Positions 49,162 through 61,800 of a stretch of 64,000 bases of DNA are shown here, in pieces. Made by a program: the position numbers and the translations under genes. The notes below the pieces were generated by a model. The model saw nothing but the letters and a program-made list of their open reading frames with translations, ran no database searches and was not told where the DNA came from. Source of the stretch: Parapristionchus giblindavisi (lineage: Eukaryota > Nematoda > Chromadorea > Rhabditida > Diplogasteridae); assembly GCA_943737045.1 (NCBI GenBank), contig CALSFV010000051.1:1-64000 (forward strand), in the 5' to 3' direction. The stretch's first letter is position 1, and every line of letters starts with the position of its first letter.

Positions 49162-49627
49162 CATCGACTGTTTATGATCAGTGAAGACGATGAAAATGAT
49201 GAAAGGAGTGATAGCAATGAATGAATAAATTAGAACATTTAGATATTCAAGACGACTTAGAGCATTCAAATGGTATTCAAATTCAAATTCATTTATCTTT
49301 GCAGCACTTTTTGCATAAGATTTGCAGAAGATTTGTGCAAAATTCAAGGGCAAGAGTACTTTTCATACTTTTAAATCAATATCATTTGTGTTGAGAGTTC
49401 ATATTATGCTATTTATAATTTCTTCTTTTATTTCGTCTGTATCGTTTATGCGCGAGCACATGACAAATAATAATAATAAAAGAGGAATTTATTGTTAGTG
49501 GCAGCATCTCATTTTTTTCATTTTTCTAATAGAATTTTCTCCGTTCGAGAAAACAGTATAAATCGATGTTAGTGAGTATATGAAATCCACGAAAACGTAG
49601 ATGTCGAAAACGTAAATGACAGAAGAA

Positions 49628-50545
49628 TATTGTTATTGTATTATACGGTGATATGACGCGTGTGAGAAATGAGAATGGAAGTTCCACTTGAGAGACGAAT
49701 TATGTGAAAGAGACAGAAGTGAGAAATGAGATAAGAAACGACCGAATCGGAGAGGGCATAATGTGAGGAATGATCTGAGAAGTGCATAATTGTGGAAAAA
49801 AATGGAAGACGTGAGAAATGACATTTGAAATGAAAGCGTGGAAAGCGATATTTGGGAAAATGTGATTAGAAAACGATGTTCAGGAAATAAATTAATTGGA
49901 AAAAGATGTTCAGGAAAAATCATTTGTGAAAATACCGATGTAAATGAAATTATAGACATTTTTCATCAACAACAACAATCTGCGGTATTTTTTGCTCGCG
50001 GGGCACACCGTTCAATCACCGTGGGGTACATCGCGGGGTAGAACCTTTATACGGGATGTGTCCCTAGACGCGGTGCACTGCGAAGTGGAAGACGGCGTGC
50101 CCCGTGGGGCGCGAGGCTCGCCATCTCTTCCACACCGTGGTGCTCCTCGCGGTGTACTCCCGCGAGATTTGGCCTCTTAACTGTGTGCCCCGCAAAAATA
50201 CCGGAGATCTTTAACAAAAAAAAATCAAAAACTTGTTTCCCATTGAGGTATTTCCTTGTTGTGAATTTCAGGATTAGGTGTTTCCTCATCGGTATCTTCA
50301 CAAATGGTTTTTTTTATTTCTGATTAGATTTTTCTGAAGTCACATTTCACATATTTTTGTTCCCATCATATATTTTTCCCAAATGTCGCTTTCCACAAAT
50401 TCATGTTGAATGTCATTTCTCATATCTTCAATATTCAATTAAACATTTCTCATCTCATTCTTCAAACTCGCCTTCTCACAATCGGTCGTTTCCTTTCTCA
50501 TTTCTCACACGTGTCATATCACCTATTATACTATCTTCAATATCC
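49628..50545. mobile_element. Foldback with nested GC-rich foldback
   Basis: ATTATACGGTGATATGACGC at the left is mirrored near 50510-50530. Inside, 49983-50205 is GC-rich and palindromic (GGTATTTTTTGCTCGCGGGG against CCCCGCAAAAATACC). AAAAAGATGTTCAGGAAA-type words repeat. No gene is seen. Confidence 0.55.
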
Positions 50546-51049
50546 AATTTTAAGTAAAGAAGATGAGAGAAAAATAGGTTTTGAAGCTATGATTCTGCGA
50601 ACTAAATGAAACGGCGAAATTTCATTCGAATTCACGATTTATTTCTTCGAATAGACAAGTTATGGCCATTGCAGTCTTTGATGTAAAAGGCCCATCGAAT
50701 ATTTTCATGAACAAACTGAGAAGCAGAAATGTTTCAAAATATATTCTACTTACAGTACACCACTAGCTTTATGCTGATTCAGTTTATTGATCGCTGGAAA
50801 CAAAAAAAACGTCAGGACAGTGCATGGAAAGGCGCACTACTTGAAAATAGATGAAATGAGGCAATAGGTTTCGATCTTATATGGGAGAGGGGACAGAACG
50901 AAAGAAATGATTGTATTTAGGAGGGATACATAAAACATTTGTAATGTAATAATGCTTACTAATTCTTTGTTCTACTCTTGTTAAATAATGCTTCGTATAG
51001 TTCAATGCGAAACGAATCAATTATTTATCATTTATCTTCGTCCGGATTT

Positions 51050-54000
51050 TTATAGGACAAATGCATTGATTACCGCTGAGATGAGGATTAGATGGGAAAG
51101 ACCATGAATAGATCTTGCATGTTTGCGTGATGCATCATCGTTTACAGCGCCAGAGTGATCGGCAGATGAATAAGATGGTGAATAAGATGGTGCTGCTCTA
51201 GAACCTGCAATAAAATATTGCACATTGCTTAAAGGGGGCGTAACCTCTCTCAATGGTCTCTTCGTCGCGCAATCCTTTGTCGTTGTTAGAGAACAGTGAA
51301 ATAGTGTGCGCAATGAAGAGACCATTGAGTGAGGTTACGCTCCCTTTAAAAAAGAAGAACGTAAAGTTTTTTTTTTCGTAATAAGACTGTTCGGATAGAA
51401 TGATAGTGATTTATCGCACGAATCGAAAGACATATCTGACATTGATTCCCGATATGTTTAAAGCTTACTATGCGCATTGAAAGTACAACTTTGAAGGCAT
51501 GTAGAGAGTGCACATCCGATTTGCATATTTGGCTGTCTTGTTTTCTCAATGTCTCCTACGTCAATTACCATGTAATATAAATACAATATTCGACATGCTT
51601 ATCGGGAGTCAGTCATGGTCTATTGAAATTTGTGAAGTGTTTTACATAAGTAATCCACATGTCGCCATGTACATTTCTCTTGACGCTTAAAGTTTATTAT
51701 TTTGAGATATCTCAGGGATATCCTACACAAGGGTCATAGGCAACTGTGGAGAAAAGATGTAAGAGTGTGTCTCAAGAGTGTGTTGTAGAATCAGTCAATC
51801 CTTTGGAGACATGCGTGATATCTATATCTCTTCTATCACAGTCTTTTGATGTGTTTTATAGTTTTCGTACTTTTGAACTTATGAGCAAATTAAGCGATTC
51901 TGCCCAGTTCGGCCTCATTAGAAATAAAGTCTATCATGTGTCTAAAATTTTCAGTCGTTTTTTTTTAAAATCTCATTGTGAGAACCGTTAGAATCGTTTT
52001 TAAATAGTTAGTGTTACAAAAAAAAGATTTTTATGAATATTATTAGGTGATGACATAAATAACGCTCGTTTTTCAGTTGTCAAATAATTTATCACAAAAT
52101 TTTAACAAAGCATGGATTGCTGAAATATTCTGCATTCGCATGGATGACGTTCTGTCATCCACCTGGCAGTTTATGGATCCCTTCATGATAGAAGGTTGGC
52201 GAGTACGGTCTGGGTAGTGGCTCGGTCGTTGAAGCTCTGCCCTTTGGGGAAGTGATAGAGAGCCGAGAAAAGTTGACAACCATAGTCGGCAAGGTCCCAT
52301 TGCACTACACTACAAGGTTCTTTGAAAAGAGAACTGAACATTAAGCTTGCCAACTAAAATCTCGAAATACCACATTTCATTATCGATTTTCTCGAATACC
52401 AGAAGCTCGCGGCAAGTAAACTCAACGGATTTCCAGACAGAATAACATGGAGGTTCGAATGGTATTTGTCTCTAGTCATAACTCCATTGTGAGTTAAGAC
52501 CATTCCCTTGTCAGGTAGGAGTTCCCATTACTCGACTCCCCGTACTGGCCACCAGATGCACAGCATCATTTTTTTAGGTGAAAATCGGGTTCGGGTCCAT
52601 CTGCTGGCTATTCGTGCTCACCGACCCAATGTCTCCTTGGCTCTTCGTTATCCTTGAGCACCCACTTTTCATCACCGGTTATAACGTTGAACAGTCAAAC
52701 AACGTTGAACAGTCAAACGTAGAGTGAGAAGATTATTTGTCATGTACATTCGGCGATCCATGTCGTAGTCGGCTAGAGCATAGGGTCATCCTAGTTTTCA
52801 CTTCTTTCTGAGAATGTGAACGCCACGTACCCTAGTGCTCTGGTTTACCCTAAGTGCCATTGCAATATAAATGGTATCTGGATGCGGATCGGCCTCTTAC
52901 TTTTAGAGCAATCGATCGAGATCCTCCTCCATAGGGCGACCGAGTTGGTCTACATCTTCGAATGAAACGACCTGTTTCTCGAATTGATTACCCACTTTCT
53001 GAGCGTTGTTACGTGAAGCACATGTAAGGGATACACCACTGCTACGCGATGTTGGATGTCAAGGCGTTTGAAGCCAGAGAGGAAGAGGAACATAATCACG
53101 CTGTGAATGTGAATTCTGTCGGGGACGAAATCGTACAGCATTCTCGATGGGAGGACATGCGGCAGCTGAATCGAAAACATGAGCAGGATACTCGAGGGCC
53201 CCCCCCCTCTCTACTGTAAACAGGATAGAGGCAGGCAATAGCAACAGTGCAAGAACGAGGCGACTGAAGTCGAGACGAAAAAAAACGTATGTGAATAACT
53301 TCAGTGCATGAAAAAAATACATACTATACACAAACCGCAAATATAATCCTGTACGGTCTTTTGCTCCTCACCAATTGGTCTCTCACTGCATAGCTTCTCA
53401 GTATTTTCTTTAAAAGTCCTGAAAAAAATACAATATCTGGGAATGCACAACCATGTGCAGTCATATCTCATCAACACAAAAATGTGATTTTTCAGCAGGA
53501 AAATATGACTTTCACCGAAATACTTTCAAGAAGTGTCTTCTACGAAATATTGATTAGAAAGAAAATAGGAATGGAATAATCATAACTCTGGTTACTAAAT
53601 CTTTGTAAAAATCTAATCATTTTCCGGTTATAATTGAAATAACAAAATTTCTGCTATGCGCTTGACTATATTTGTAGTATGAATCGGTTAAATTTGTACA
53701 AGGAAAACTAAATACGCATGCCGCCCTGAGGGATAGCGATCAAGTGGGAATGAAGTCAAGTGGAAAGGTACCCTGACATAATTGTATTAAAACTTGAAAT
53801 CGCGAACAAACTTTTCAAAGCAATATAAATTAATTTCGTCTAAATCTCTTTTAGATACCAAGTTTGTAGTAGGAAATCTGCGTTCTACTTGGTTGTGGAT
53901 AAAAAATGTGAAAGGTAAAGGTACAATCCGTTATCCCAGGCACATGAAGTCCTGCGAGTGCTCACTGCTAGGCCAGTGATAATTCAAGGCCAATTCAGTC

Positions 54001-57000
54001 CGGAGGAGCGGACTGAATTGGCCTTGACTTTACGTATATGCCATTTATACATTAGGTCCGAAAAATGCATTTTGAATGCCAGAGATTTTCGATTTCTTTT
54101 TATGTATTATAGTTAAGATTGGGCAGTTTCACTTACTGTGCATCTTTTGCGAATTCTAGACCTTTGACTCCCTCCATCTCCTATGAAGAAGGGACAATAT
54201 TTTTATTGCTTGCTTTTTGACGGGATACCGAAGAAAGTTAGTTGAATCATAAGAGGGTGTGTACAGTACAGCCCGATCTCCTTTTGTACACGAGTGCCAC
54301 TGCGGCGTGCAAATTTTCAAAAAAAAATCTTACGGCGATCGTGCGATTGATGCGCAATATTACAGTATACCTTTTCATCAAATAATTACCCATCGTTTTC
54401 GGACCAGTGTGATTTGTCTTTTAATTGTGTTTTCTCATTTATATAAATTTTGCTTCAGTTAACTTAGTCATTAAAACAACTTTTCATAACGGAAACTCAT
54501 GATTAAAACTTTGAGAATCGAAAAAATATTCAGTACCCACAGAAATAAATGATGACTGCAAATGAGCGCCGCAGGGCGCCGCAGTGGCACTCGTGTACAA
54601 AAGGAGATCGGGCTGTACTGTATAATAGGAAACATGTAGTAGAAAAACATTAGCAAATGGTGAATTACACGTTGTGTAAACCGACATACTATCTCACTAG
54701 GGAACGTTCCCAACTTGTCCTGTCCATATGAGATGGAAATCGCATGAATAGAATCAGTTTTCGATGCTGATTACGAATCCGCTTTCATTCGTTGCCCAAC
54801 CGAGCTGAGCTTCGAGATAATCGATATTGAAATTCGACTAGTTGATTCGGAAATTCACATCTTATCTACCTTATCTACTAAAACACACCAGAAGTTGTTT
54901 GGATAATTGATATATTTCAATATCGATTTTCTCGAAGCTCACTAGGGAATGGTTTCTTTGATAGTTGAAATTACGGGGAGTGACCTACATAGCAATATTC
55001 AGCATGGTCGACTTAGTAAGAATCAACTTTTAAAAGTTGCCATTGATCGATTTTTAAACGAAACCCGTCGCATATCCGCCGCACGAAAGACAGCCAAAAA
55101 ATTGCATTTTTTCACTTTTTGAACACGAGTTCGATTCCCCCGACAGCATTTCATGTATGAATGGTAATTCAAGCAAAAAATGCTGTTTCAGTGGAAATCA
55201 AGTCCAAAAAATCTTTTTTTTTTTGCTGTCTTTCATGCGGCGGATATGCGACGGGTTTCGTTTAAAAAAATCGATCAATGTCAACTTTTAAAAGTTGATT
55301 CTTACTAAGTCGACCATGCTGATTATCGCTATATAGGTCACTAACCGTAATTTCAACCATCACAAAAACCATTCCCTTGTCAGCTCGATTGGTCAACGTT
55401 TGAAAGCGGATTCGTAATCAGCATCGAAAACTGATTCCATTCATGCTATTGCCATATCATATGGCGAGGACGAGTTGAACGTTCCCCTGTCAGTAAAAAT
55501 ATTTCAAAAAACACAAAATTCTTAAAAATATATTGATGCGATACTATTCCGATTGTGTTATTGAAAAAGCTTACAATAGATGGAATACTATACATGTATA
55601 ATTAATTTTGAGTGCGGTAGATGACTTACGTCGTAGCATCCGAATGAGAATTCTCCAGAAGTTGTAGAAAATTGCATATTGGAAAATCCACATCTAGTGT
55701 CGCACTTGACAGTGGGCAACGATCTAATACCCTTGATCATTGCTCGCAGTGAATCGTGCCACCTGCTCAACTGATATCCAATAGAACTCAGTTAGTAAAA
55801 TGGACGTGGACGTGCGCACGTTTCGCAAATGTAACTCAGGATTACAATTAAGAAAATGTAAAAAATTATCAACGTAAAGATGGATTCCCGCGAATTTTTC
55901 GTCAACAAACTGTGAAGAATGAAAGTTTGCAAACGTTATTCTACATACCGTAAACTATTTATTTCATGATCATGAATGAATCATGCTTACAATTTCAGGC
56001 AGAGGCGCGCTTTTTGAAAATAGGAATGTCCGGCAACAGGATTCGAAGCCGTGACCATGCGCTATCTACAGTCGCGCCGGAAAGTCAGTGCCAACTTTTT
56101 GTTTTTGTTATATTTTGTGAACCAATCGTGTTATCGGGCCGCTCTGGCGAGTTTTTATGGGAAATTTATCGAGGAATCCGACCCTGATATTGACGAGTCA
56201 TGAAAAATTCTCATTATTGCGTAATGATGACGCAATCGAAGTGCACTTTTTTGAAAAATAATAACTCAGAGGAAAATTTTTTTCCAGCCTACCGTTCTTC
56301 TAGAAGTTTGAGATCTTCGTGTCGGCTACTCAGAAAAATTTTTTTAGGTTGCTGCGATTTTTTTCAACCTCGGCGGCCTTGCTGCATGATGGCGGCTGCA
56401 AACTCATATCTCAGCTCAAAGACATGCTAGAGACTCGTTCTTGGGATCAAAATGATCCTTATCATGTCCCAAATAATCCCTGAATGTATGGTATTGATCG
56501 GACCACAATTGCCCCTTCAGTACACCAAAAAGTCATTTTTTCCGATTACCTCACTTTGAGGGCCTACAATTATGAGAGTGATTTTTCTAAAAATGTGGTT
56601 CTTGTGCTAAAATGTGCCAAATCCATCCCAGAAGTCATCCTCACACTTTGGTGAAAGCAGCTTGCTTACCATTTTCACGGCAAGCGTCAAGCGAGAAGGC
56701 ACTCGTTACGGCGGCGCACCTCCAGCCCTTTCCCTCCCTCCCCTTCTCTCTCCCTTGTAAGGGGAGGGGCGCGCGCACGCGCAGTGAGTGCGTGCGGTAA
56801 AGACTGATGTGGCACCGAAGGGTTGCAAGATGGGTTCTCCCAAACTTGTAGACTTATTCTATGATGAATTTGGCACATTATAGCATAAGAACCACATTTT
56901 TAGAAAAATCACTCACATACTTGTAGGCCCTCAAAGTGGGGTCATCGGAAAAAATGACTTTTTGGTGTACTGAAGGCAATTGTGGTCCGATCAATACCAT

Positions 57001-57765
57001 ACATTCAGGGATTATTTGGGACATGATAAGGATCATTTTGATCCCAAGAACGAGTCTCTAGCATGTCTTTGAGCTGAGATATGAGTTTGCAGCCGCCATC
57101 ATGCAGCAAGGCCGCCGCGGTTGAAAAAAATCGCAGCAACCTAAAAAAATTTTTCTGAGTAGCCGACACGAAGATCTCAAACTTCTAGAAGAACGGTAGG
57201 CTGGAAAAAAATTTTCCTCTGAGTTATTATTTTTCAAAAAAGTGCACTTCGATTGCGTCATCATTACGCAATAATGAGAATTTTTCATGACTCGTCAATA
57301 TCAGGGTCGGATTCCTCGATAAATTTCCCATAAAAACTCGCCAGAGCGGCCCGATAACACGATTGGTTCACAAAATATAACAAAAACAAAAAGTTGGCAC
57401 TGACTTTCCGGCGCGACTGTAGTGCTATGCTTTCCCACTACACTGAGGTGAGCGCTCACTCTATCTTCTTCCATATCAATTTACACTTGAATAAGCGAGA
57501 TGCGAGAGATTTTCATGAACATTCGCGGGTCTCCACTTTCAAGTAAATTTTCTGTGTTTTCTGTGTGAGTACCTGCTGACCAGTCTTTTCTGACACATAA
57601 CTGGTCGTTCCCTTCAGACAAATGTTCTGGGAGCACCTAAACAGAATTATAGAATCAGATATCAGATTCGGAATTTCAATTTAAAGGCCATTTAATATTT
57701 TTTAGACCTTACGTCTCAGGGAACAGCGCAAAGACGTTGAGAAGAATTAGAAGAGGACGAATCAT
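51050..57765 (-). CDS. G4: nearly complete secreted GPI-protein gene
   Basis: Exons: 57713-57765 (signal peptide MIRPLLILLNVFALFPET), 57573-57636 (QNICLKGTTSYV), 55630-55770 (VKCDTRCGF, FSFGCYD), 54137-54180, 53332-53418 (KLCSERPIGEEQKTVQDYIC), a short exon ending at 51646 whose acceptor I cannot place in phase (HVDYL), and 51050-51204 (Ser/Tyr-rich, then LSHLILISAVINAFVL and stop). All other joins keep phase. Features fit a small extracellular protein with three disulphides and a GPI anchor. Introns hold a mariner pseudogene, two palindromic elements and a nested Tc1-like foldback. The missing piece of evidence is the 20-30-nt exon. Confidence 0.65.
51231..51351. mobile_element. AGGGAGCGTAACCTC MITE, copy 2
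   Basis: TTAAAGGGGGCGTAACCTC mirrors GAGGTTACGCTCCCTTTAA, so TTAA lies at both ends. It is in the last intron of G4. Confidence 0.7.
52073..53210 (-). pseudogene. Mariner transposase pseudogene in G4 intron
   Basis: On the minus strand, from high to low coordinates: an N-terminal helix-turn-helix-like region (53180 down), then ITGDEKWVLKDNEEPRRHWV (near 52620-52680), the mariner catalytic signature. A C-terminal region near 52150-52300 reads LFSALYHFPKGQ and FYHEGIHKLPGG, matching the mariner carboxy end. The frame shifts several times and stops are present, so it is inactive. Confidence 0.75.
53984..54027. repeat. 19-bp perfect inverted repeat
   Basis: TCAAGGCCAATTCAGTCCG and its exact complement, with a short GAGGAG-type spacer. 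A minimal MITE or hairpin in an intron of G4. Confidence 0.7.
54264..54620. mobile_element. Tc1-like MITE in G4 intron
   Basis: CAGTACAGCCCGATCTCCTT at the left and its complement at the right, TA on both sides, arms of about 45 bp extending to GTGCCACTGCGGCG. Confidence 0.8.
54700..55492. mobile_element. ~0.8-kb foldback with nested palindrome
   Basis: GGGAACGTTCCCAACTTGTC mirrors GACGAGTTGAACGTTCCCC. The outer arms resemble those of the 37370-37670 foldback. A nested palindrome at about 54985-55365 carries AACGAAACCCGTCGCATATC and its complement. Confidence 0.65.
55872..57545. mobile_element. SINE-containing element split by a Tc1-like foldback
   Basis: The left end, GATGGATTCCCGCGAAT, and the right end, CATTCGCGGGTCTCCAC, resemble 16908-17254. 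The tRNA-like core (GGATTCGAAGCCGTGACC on the plus strand) is split at TA by the 56069-57419 element. Confidence 0.55.
56069..57419. mobile_element. Tc1-like foldback, complete
   Basis: A 1,351-bp element beginning CAGTCGCGCCGGAAAGTC and ending with its complement, with TA duplicated outside. Arms of about 490 bp encode the same 76-codon frame in opposite directions, showing near-identity rather than two genes. The centre holds GGGGAGGGGCGCGCGCACGC. No transposase. Located in intron 2a of G4. Confidence 0.85.
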
Positions 57766-57989
57766 CTTCGACTGATTATGATCAGTGAAGAGGATGAAAA
57801 TGATGAAAGGAATTTGATATCAATGAATGAATTAGAACATTTAAATATTCAACTCGACTTAGAGTATTCAAATGCTATTCAAATTCTATTTATCTTTACA
57901 GCAGTTTTGCATACGATTTGCGGAAGATTTGTACAAAATTCAAGAGCAATAGCACTTTTCATACTTCTAAATCATTGTGTTCCGTTGTG

Positions 57990-58208
57990 TTCGTTCCGCA
58001 TTCTTGCATTAGTCGTACAATTCGTGCAATCGTTGGATCATTTTTAGTCATCAGTGACATTTAGCAGTCGCTATTTTTAATGCTTTATTGGAATTTGCAT
58101 TTATCTAACAAAGAAAAGCATTAAAATAGCGACCGCTAAATGTCACTGATGACTGAAAATGATGCAACGATTGCACGAATTGCACGACTAATGCACGAAT
58201 GCGGAACA
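57990..58208. mobile_element. ~220-bp palindromic MITE
   Basis: TTCCGCATTCTTGCATTAGT mirrors GACTAATGCACGAATGCGGAA. The arms extend to GTCATCAGTGACATTTAGC. It lies between G4 and G5. Confidence 0.75.
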
Positions 58209-58827
58209 CTAGTTGAGAGTTCTTATTATGCTATTTATTATTTCTTCTCTTATTTCGACTTTCTCGTACATGTGATGAATAATATAAATAACAGAGGAAT
58301 TTAAAATTAGTGACATCTGAGACATCTTAGTGACATCGAAATTATTATAGTGAGTGTGTGAAACCCGCGAAAACATCGATGTCGACCTTGAGGCCTGTTT
58401 AACAGAGGAGTATTGTACTCTCTTCTATTATATATCCAATATTAAGAAGATAAGGGAAAAATTCGGATTCGATGCCCTTCTGTGCAATAAATGAAATAAG
58501 CGAAACTGTAAACACTTTATATTGAATCAGTTGATTAATTTTTTTCTAGTAACATTAATCAATCGTCAGGCCCGTGCAAGAAAAGGCGCACTTTTTGAGA
58601 CAGAGAAAAAACTCCCTAGTTGCGTCTCACTAATTTTCCCTCATAGGAAGAATCCGTAGTGAGACTTTTGTAGGGAATAATTCCGTTATAAATATTGTTT
58701 GCGAAAAAGAAAACCTTGTTTACTGTTCTAATGCTTAACAATGCTCTATCTGTGCTCTTAAATAACGTATTATATATGTATTTAAATGCGAAACGAATCA
58801 TGGCAATATTTATCTTAGGCCAGTTTT
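58209..58827. other. Intergenic between G5 and G4, nothing else seen
   Basis: AT-rich. It partly resembles the regions after 49400 and before 51050, which suggests shared array spacer. No coding signal is seen. Confidence 0.4.
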
Positions 58828-61800
58828 CTATAGAATAAATGCATTGATTAATGCTGAGATGAGGAATATAGGGGAAAGAACAGGGATGGATCTTGCATGT
58901 GTGGGTGATGCCTTCGCGATAAAATCATCAGCAGATTTATCGAGGGTAGATGAAGAACCTGAAGAGGATAAAGATAATTCTGCGCGAGAAGCTATAATAA
59001 AAGATTAAACATTGTTAACGTGAAGCTGAAACATACACAACCACAATAGGGATCCGCAAATGAGCAACAGTGCACAATGAATTTCAAAATGAAAATGAAT
59101 GAAGTCGTGCGCACGATTTTAACATTATAATATGTTTCAAATAAGAGCCAGCTCGTGAATTCGTCGAATTCTTTTTCATTTTCATTGAAGAATCGGTTTA
59201 AAAAACAACCAACACAATGCTACACAAAGCTTTGTTTCCAAATGCGCGGCTTTGTACGAAAAAAGGAGTTAAATCCGTGCGGGACGACTTTTTATCATTT
59301 TATTTTCATTCATGCTCGTACCGGCCGTATATTTGCACGCATGCGGAACATTAAACTTCAACATATTTACATAATTTACAATGAAGTCGGCGCTATTGAA
59401 ACTTGTGCGATTTTCTACAGAAACTATCCATATGGATCGCTAGACTGTCCTATTTTGTCATGGAACCAGGATGATTTTATTAAGCCAAGATACGCCAAAA
59501 TAGACATGATAATTTTATTTGCAATGTGAATAGCTGTGTCCTCATTGCATCAAAAGTATAAACGAACCGCAAATGTAATCTCGTTCGGAGGGACGAGTGT
59601 AGCTTGAAACACACAACAAATTAATATTTTCTTGACAAGTCCTGAAAACAAAGGTAATATCTGAGAACAGAACACGATAATCCCATTTAATATCTGGGTT
59701 TTCAACAGGAAAAATGATTCATTTAAATGGACTTTCCCATAAAAATATTGATTGAAATGCAGAAAATGTTTGAACGTGAAATTTTGTCCCACCACGAATT
59801 GGCGGACTATCATACGGTTGGTTTTCAAAATCGCCATTGACATCTGCGCCGGGGCAGTGCACAAATATAGTGAATCCAATCGATATTGGCAATTCGATAG
59901 TTGATTGTCAAAAGGAATAGGCTGACATCTGATCTGTCTCATAATACAACCAGTGGATACAAAGAGATCATGAATAGGTATGGCAATTCCCAAGCAAACA
60001 TTTGTCTATTGATGGCCTACGGCAGGGATCTCCCGCGAATTTGAAAATGTCATTCTCCAAGGGATACCGTCCGTTTAATTACTTTGAAAATTTTGGAATT
60101 TGTTAGTTCTCAATAGAGTTTCGGGACGAGGGTTGGGATTGAAGTTAACGGTTTTAACGGATTTAACGGAATTTGAAAGCGTTAATTTAACGATTTAACG
60201 GATCCGTTAAATTTTGATTTAACGCCCAACCCTGTTCGGGATGCATCCCGCATCCCGCAATAACCCGCAAACGTAAATGCGGGCCCGCATAGAGGCCATG
60301 CCCTTTTCTCATCGCCTCCGCCGCCCGTTCAAACCCGTCGCGTGTACCCCGCGCACATATTTATATTATAGAAGTGGCGTTGAGAACTATTTAGTGGAAA
60401 AGTGAAAAACCCGGAGTGTCAATGGGGATACGGTAAGAAAAAATTGTTTGGATCATCATGGTTTTCCACCTTCGTGGAGGGAGATACAGTTCTTGCGGGA
60501 ATTTAAAAAATGTGTTCGCTCGATTAGGTATGACCGCTTAGAGCTTAAAGGGGCTGACACCTTTGTCAAGGGTCTCTTCAAAACTCTACGCTCTCTCGTT
60601 GTTAGATAACAGAGAAATAGTGTGCGCGATGAAGAGTACATTGAGTGAGGTCACCCTCCCTTTAATCACACTCTGCTCGCTCATTCACACTTACCTTTTG
60701 TCAGGAATTATCATTGAAACTTCGGCTCCCTTCAGGTCCTGAAATGGTGTTTGTGGAAATATTTTCTGAGCATATCACAGTCGATAGACACGGAAGCAAA
60801 AGAAATCGATACATTGGATACGAGTATAAAAAGGATGAGAGAAAGTCATCACGAGCTTATAGTACATATGCATAGGTATTATTTTAGATATTAGGTTGAT
60901 GCATAAGTTTCTTTACAAAAATAAGTACGAACTTAGTTATTCCCCACAAAACGTACAAGCGTCGTCTCAACTTTGAAGTATGCCCCTACTGAAGTGATAG
61001 TCTTGCGTCATTTATCGGGCAACTTGTAGATCCAATAAAGCAAGTAAGAGCCGGGATGGTATTTGACGAAGTTCGTCAACACCTTCACGAATTAGGCTCG
61101 GTAATCAAAGAGCTGTCCTTTTAGGAAGTGATAGAGGTCCGAAACCAGATGGCTGTTAGAGGGGACAAGGTTGGGGGGAGTACGGTAGGTACAACAATCC
61201 ACCCGTTCAGCCTTGATAATCTTGCAGTGTGTGGTCTTGCGCCATCCTGCTGAAAATAGATTTCAACCTGTTTCCCATGGGTGGATTCGAGATGGGCTGT
61301 CAAGTTTCTCAGCTGACAAGGGAAGCACCAGTTGCGACGGAAACGATTCTGAAAGACGATTTGGAAACGCTTTCAGAATCGTTTCCGTAGCAACTGGTGC
61401 TTCCCTTGTGAGTAATATATACATGTGCGTTTATCGTCTGGCCTTGGGGCAGCAGCTCACAATAATCAACTCGTCTGGGACACGCTTTTATAAAAGGAGA
61501 GTGCGCACAACTGTAATATGTATTAGGTTGAGTCATAAGTCTTGTTGCATTTTGGAGGTATATATTTGTGCTATCACAGCTCAGTCGTACGTTATCAATT
61601 AGCCCATCAGTTCTGGCAGTATGTCAACAAGTCGCTACTATTTACTACTCTTTGAGCGTATTAGTGTGCATACATCGAGTCTAGTGACTGAAATTCCTCT
61701 TAAATTCGTTCCAAGTTTAGTTCACATGCGACACGTCGTGATGTTCTTCGTCCTATCCGAGCTCAAGTTTCCCGATTTCCACACGCGTATGGCGGTAGTA

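Larger units (their letters stand above)
39815..49170. repeat. Tandem segmental duplication, copy B
   Basis: Second copy of the 31000-39200 unit. Private changes: a local duplication (41310-41612 repeated at 42045-42352), MITE 42841-43158, and the 1.7-kb element 46004-47746. Confidence 0.85.

Noticed and set aside
56200..57288. Two identical 76-codon frames facing each other
   Set aside because: They lie in the two arms of the Tc1-like foldback, and identity reflects the inverted repeat.
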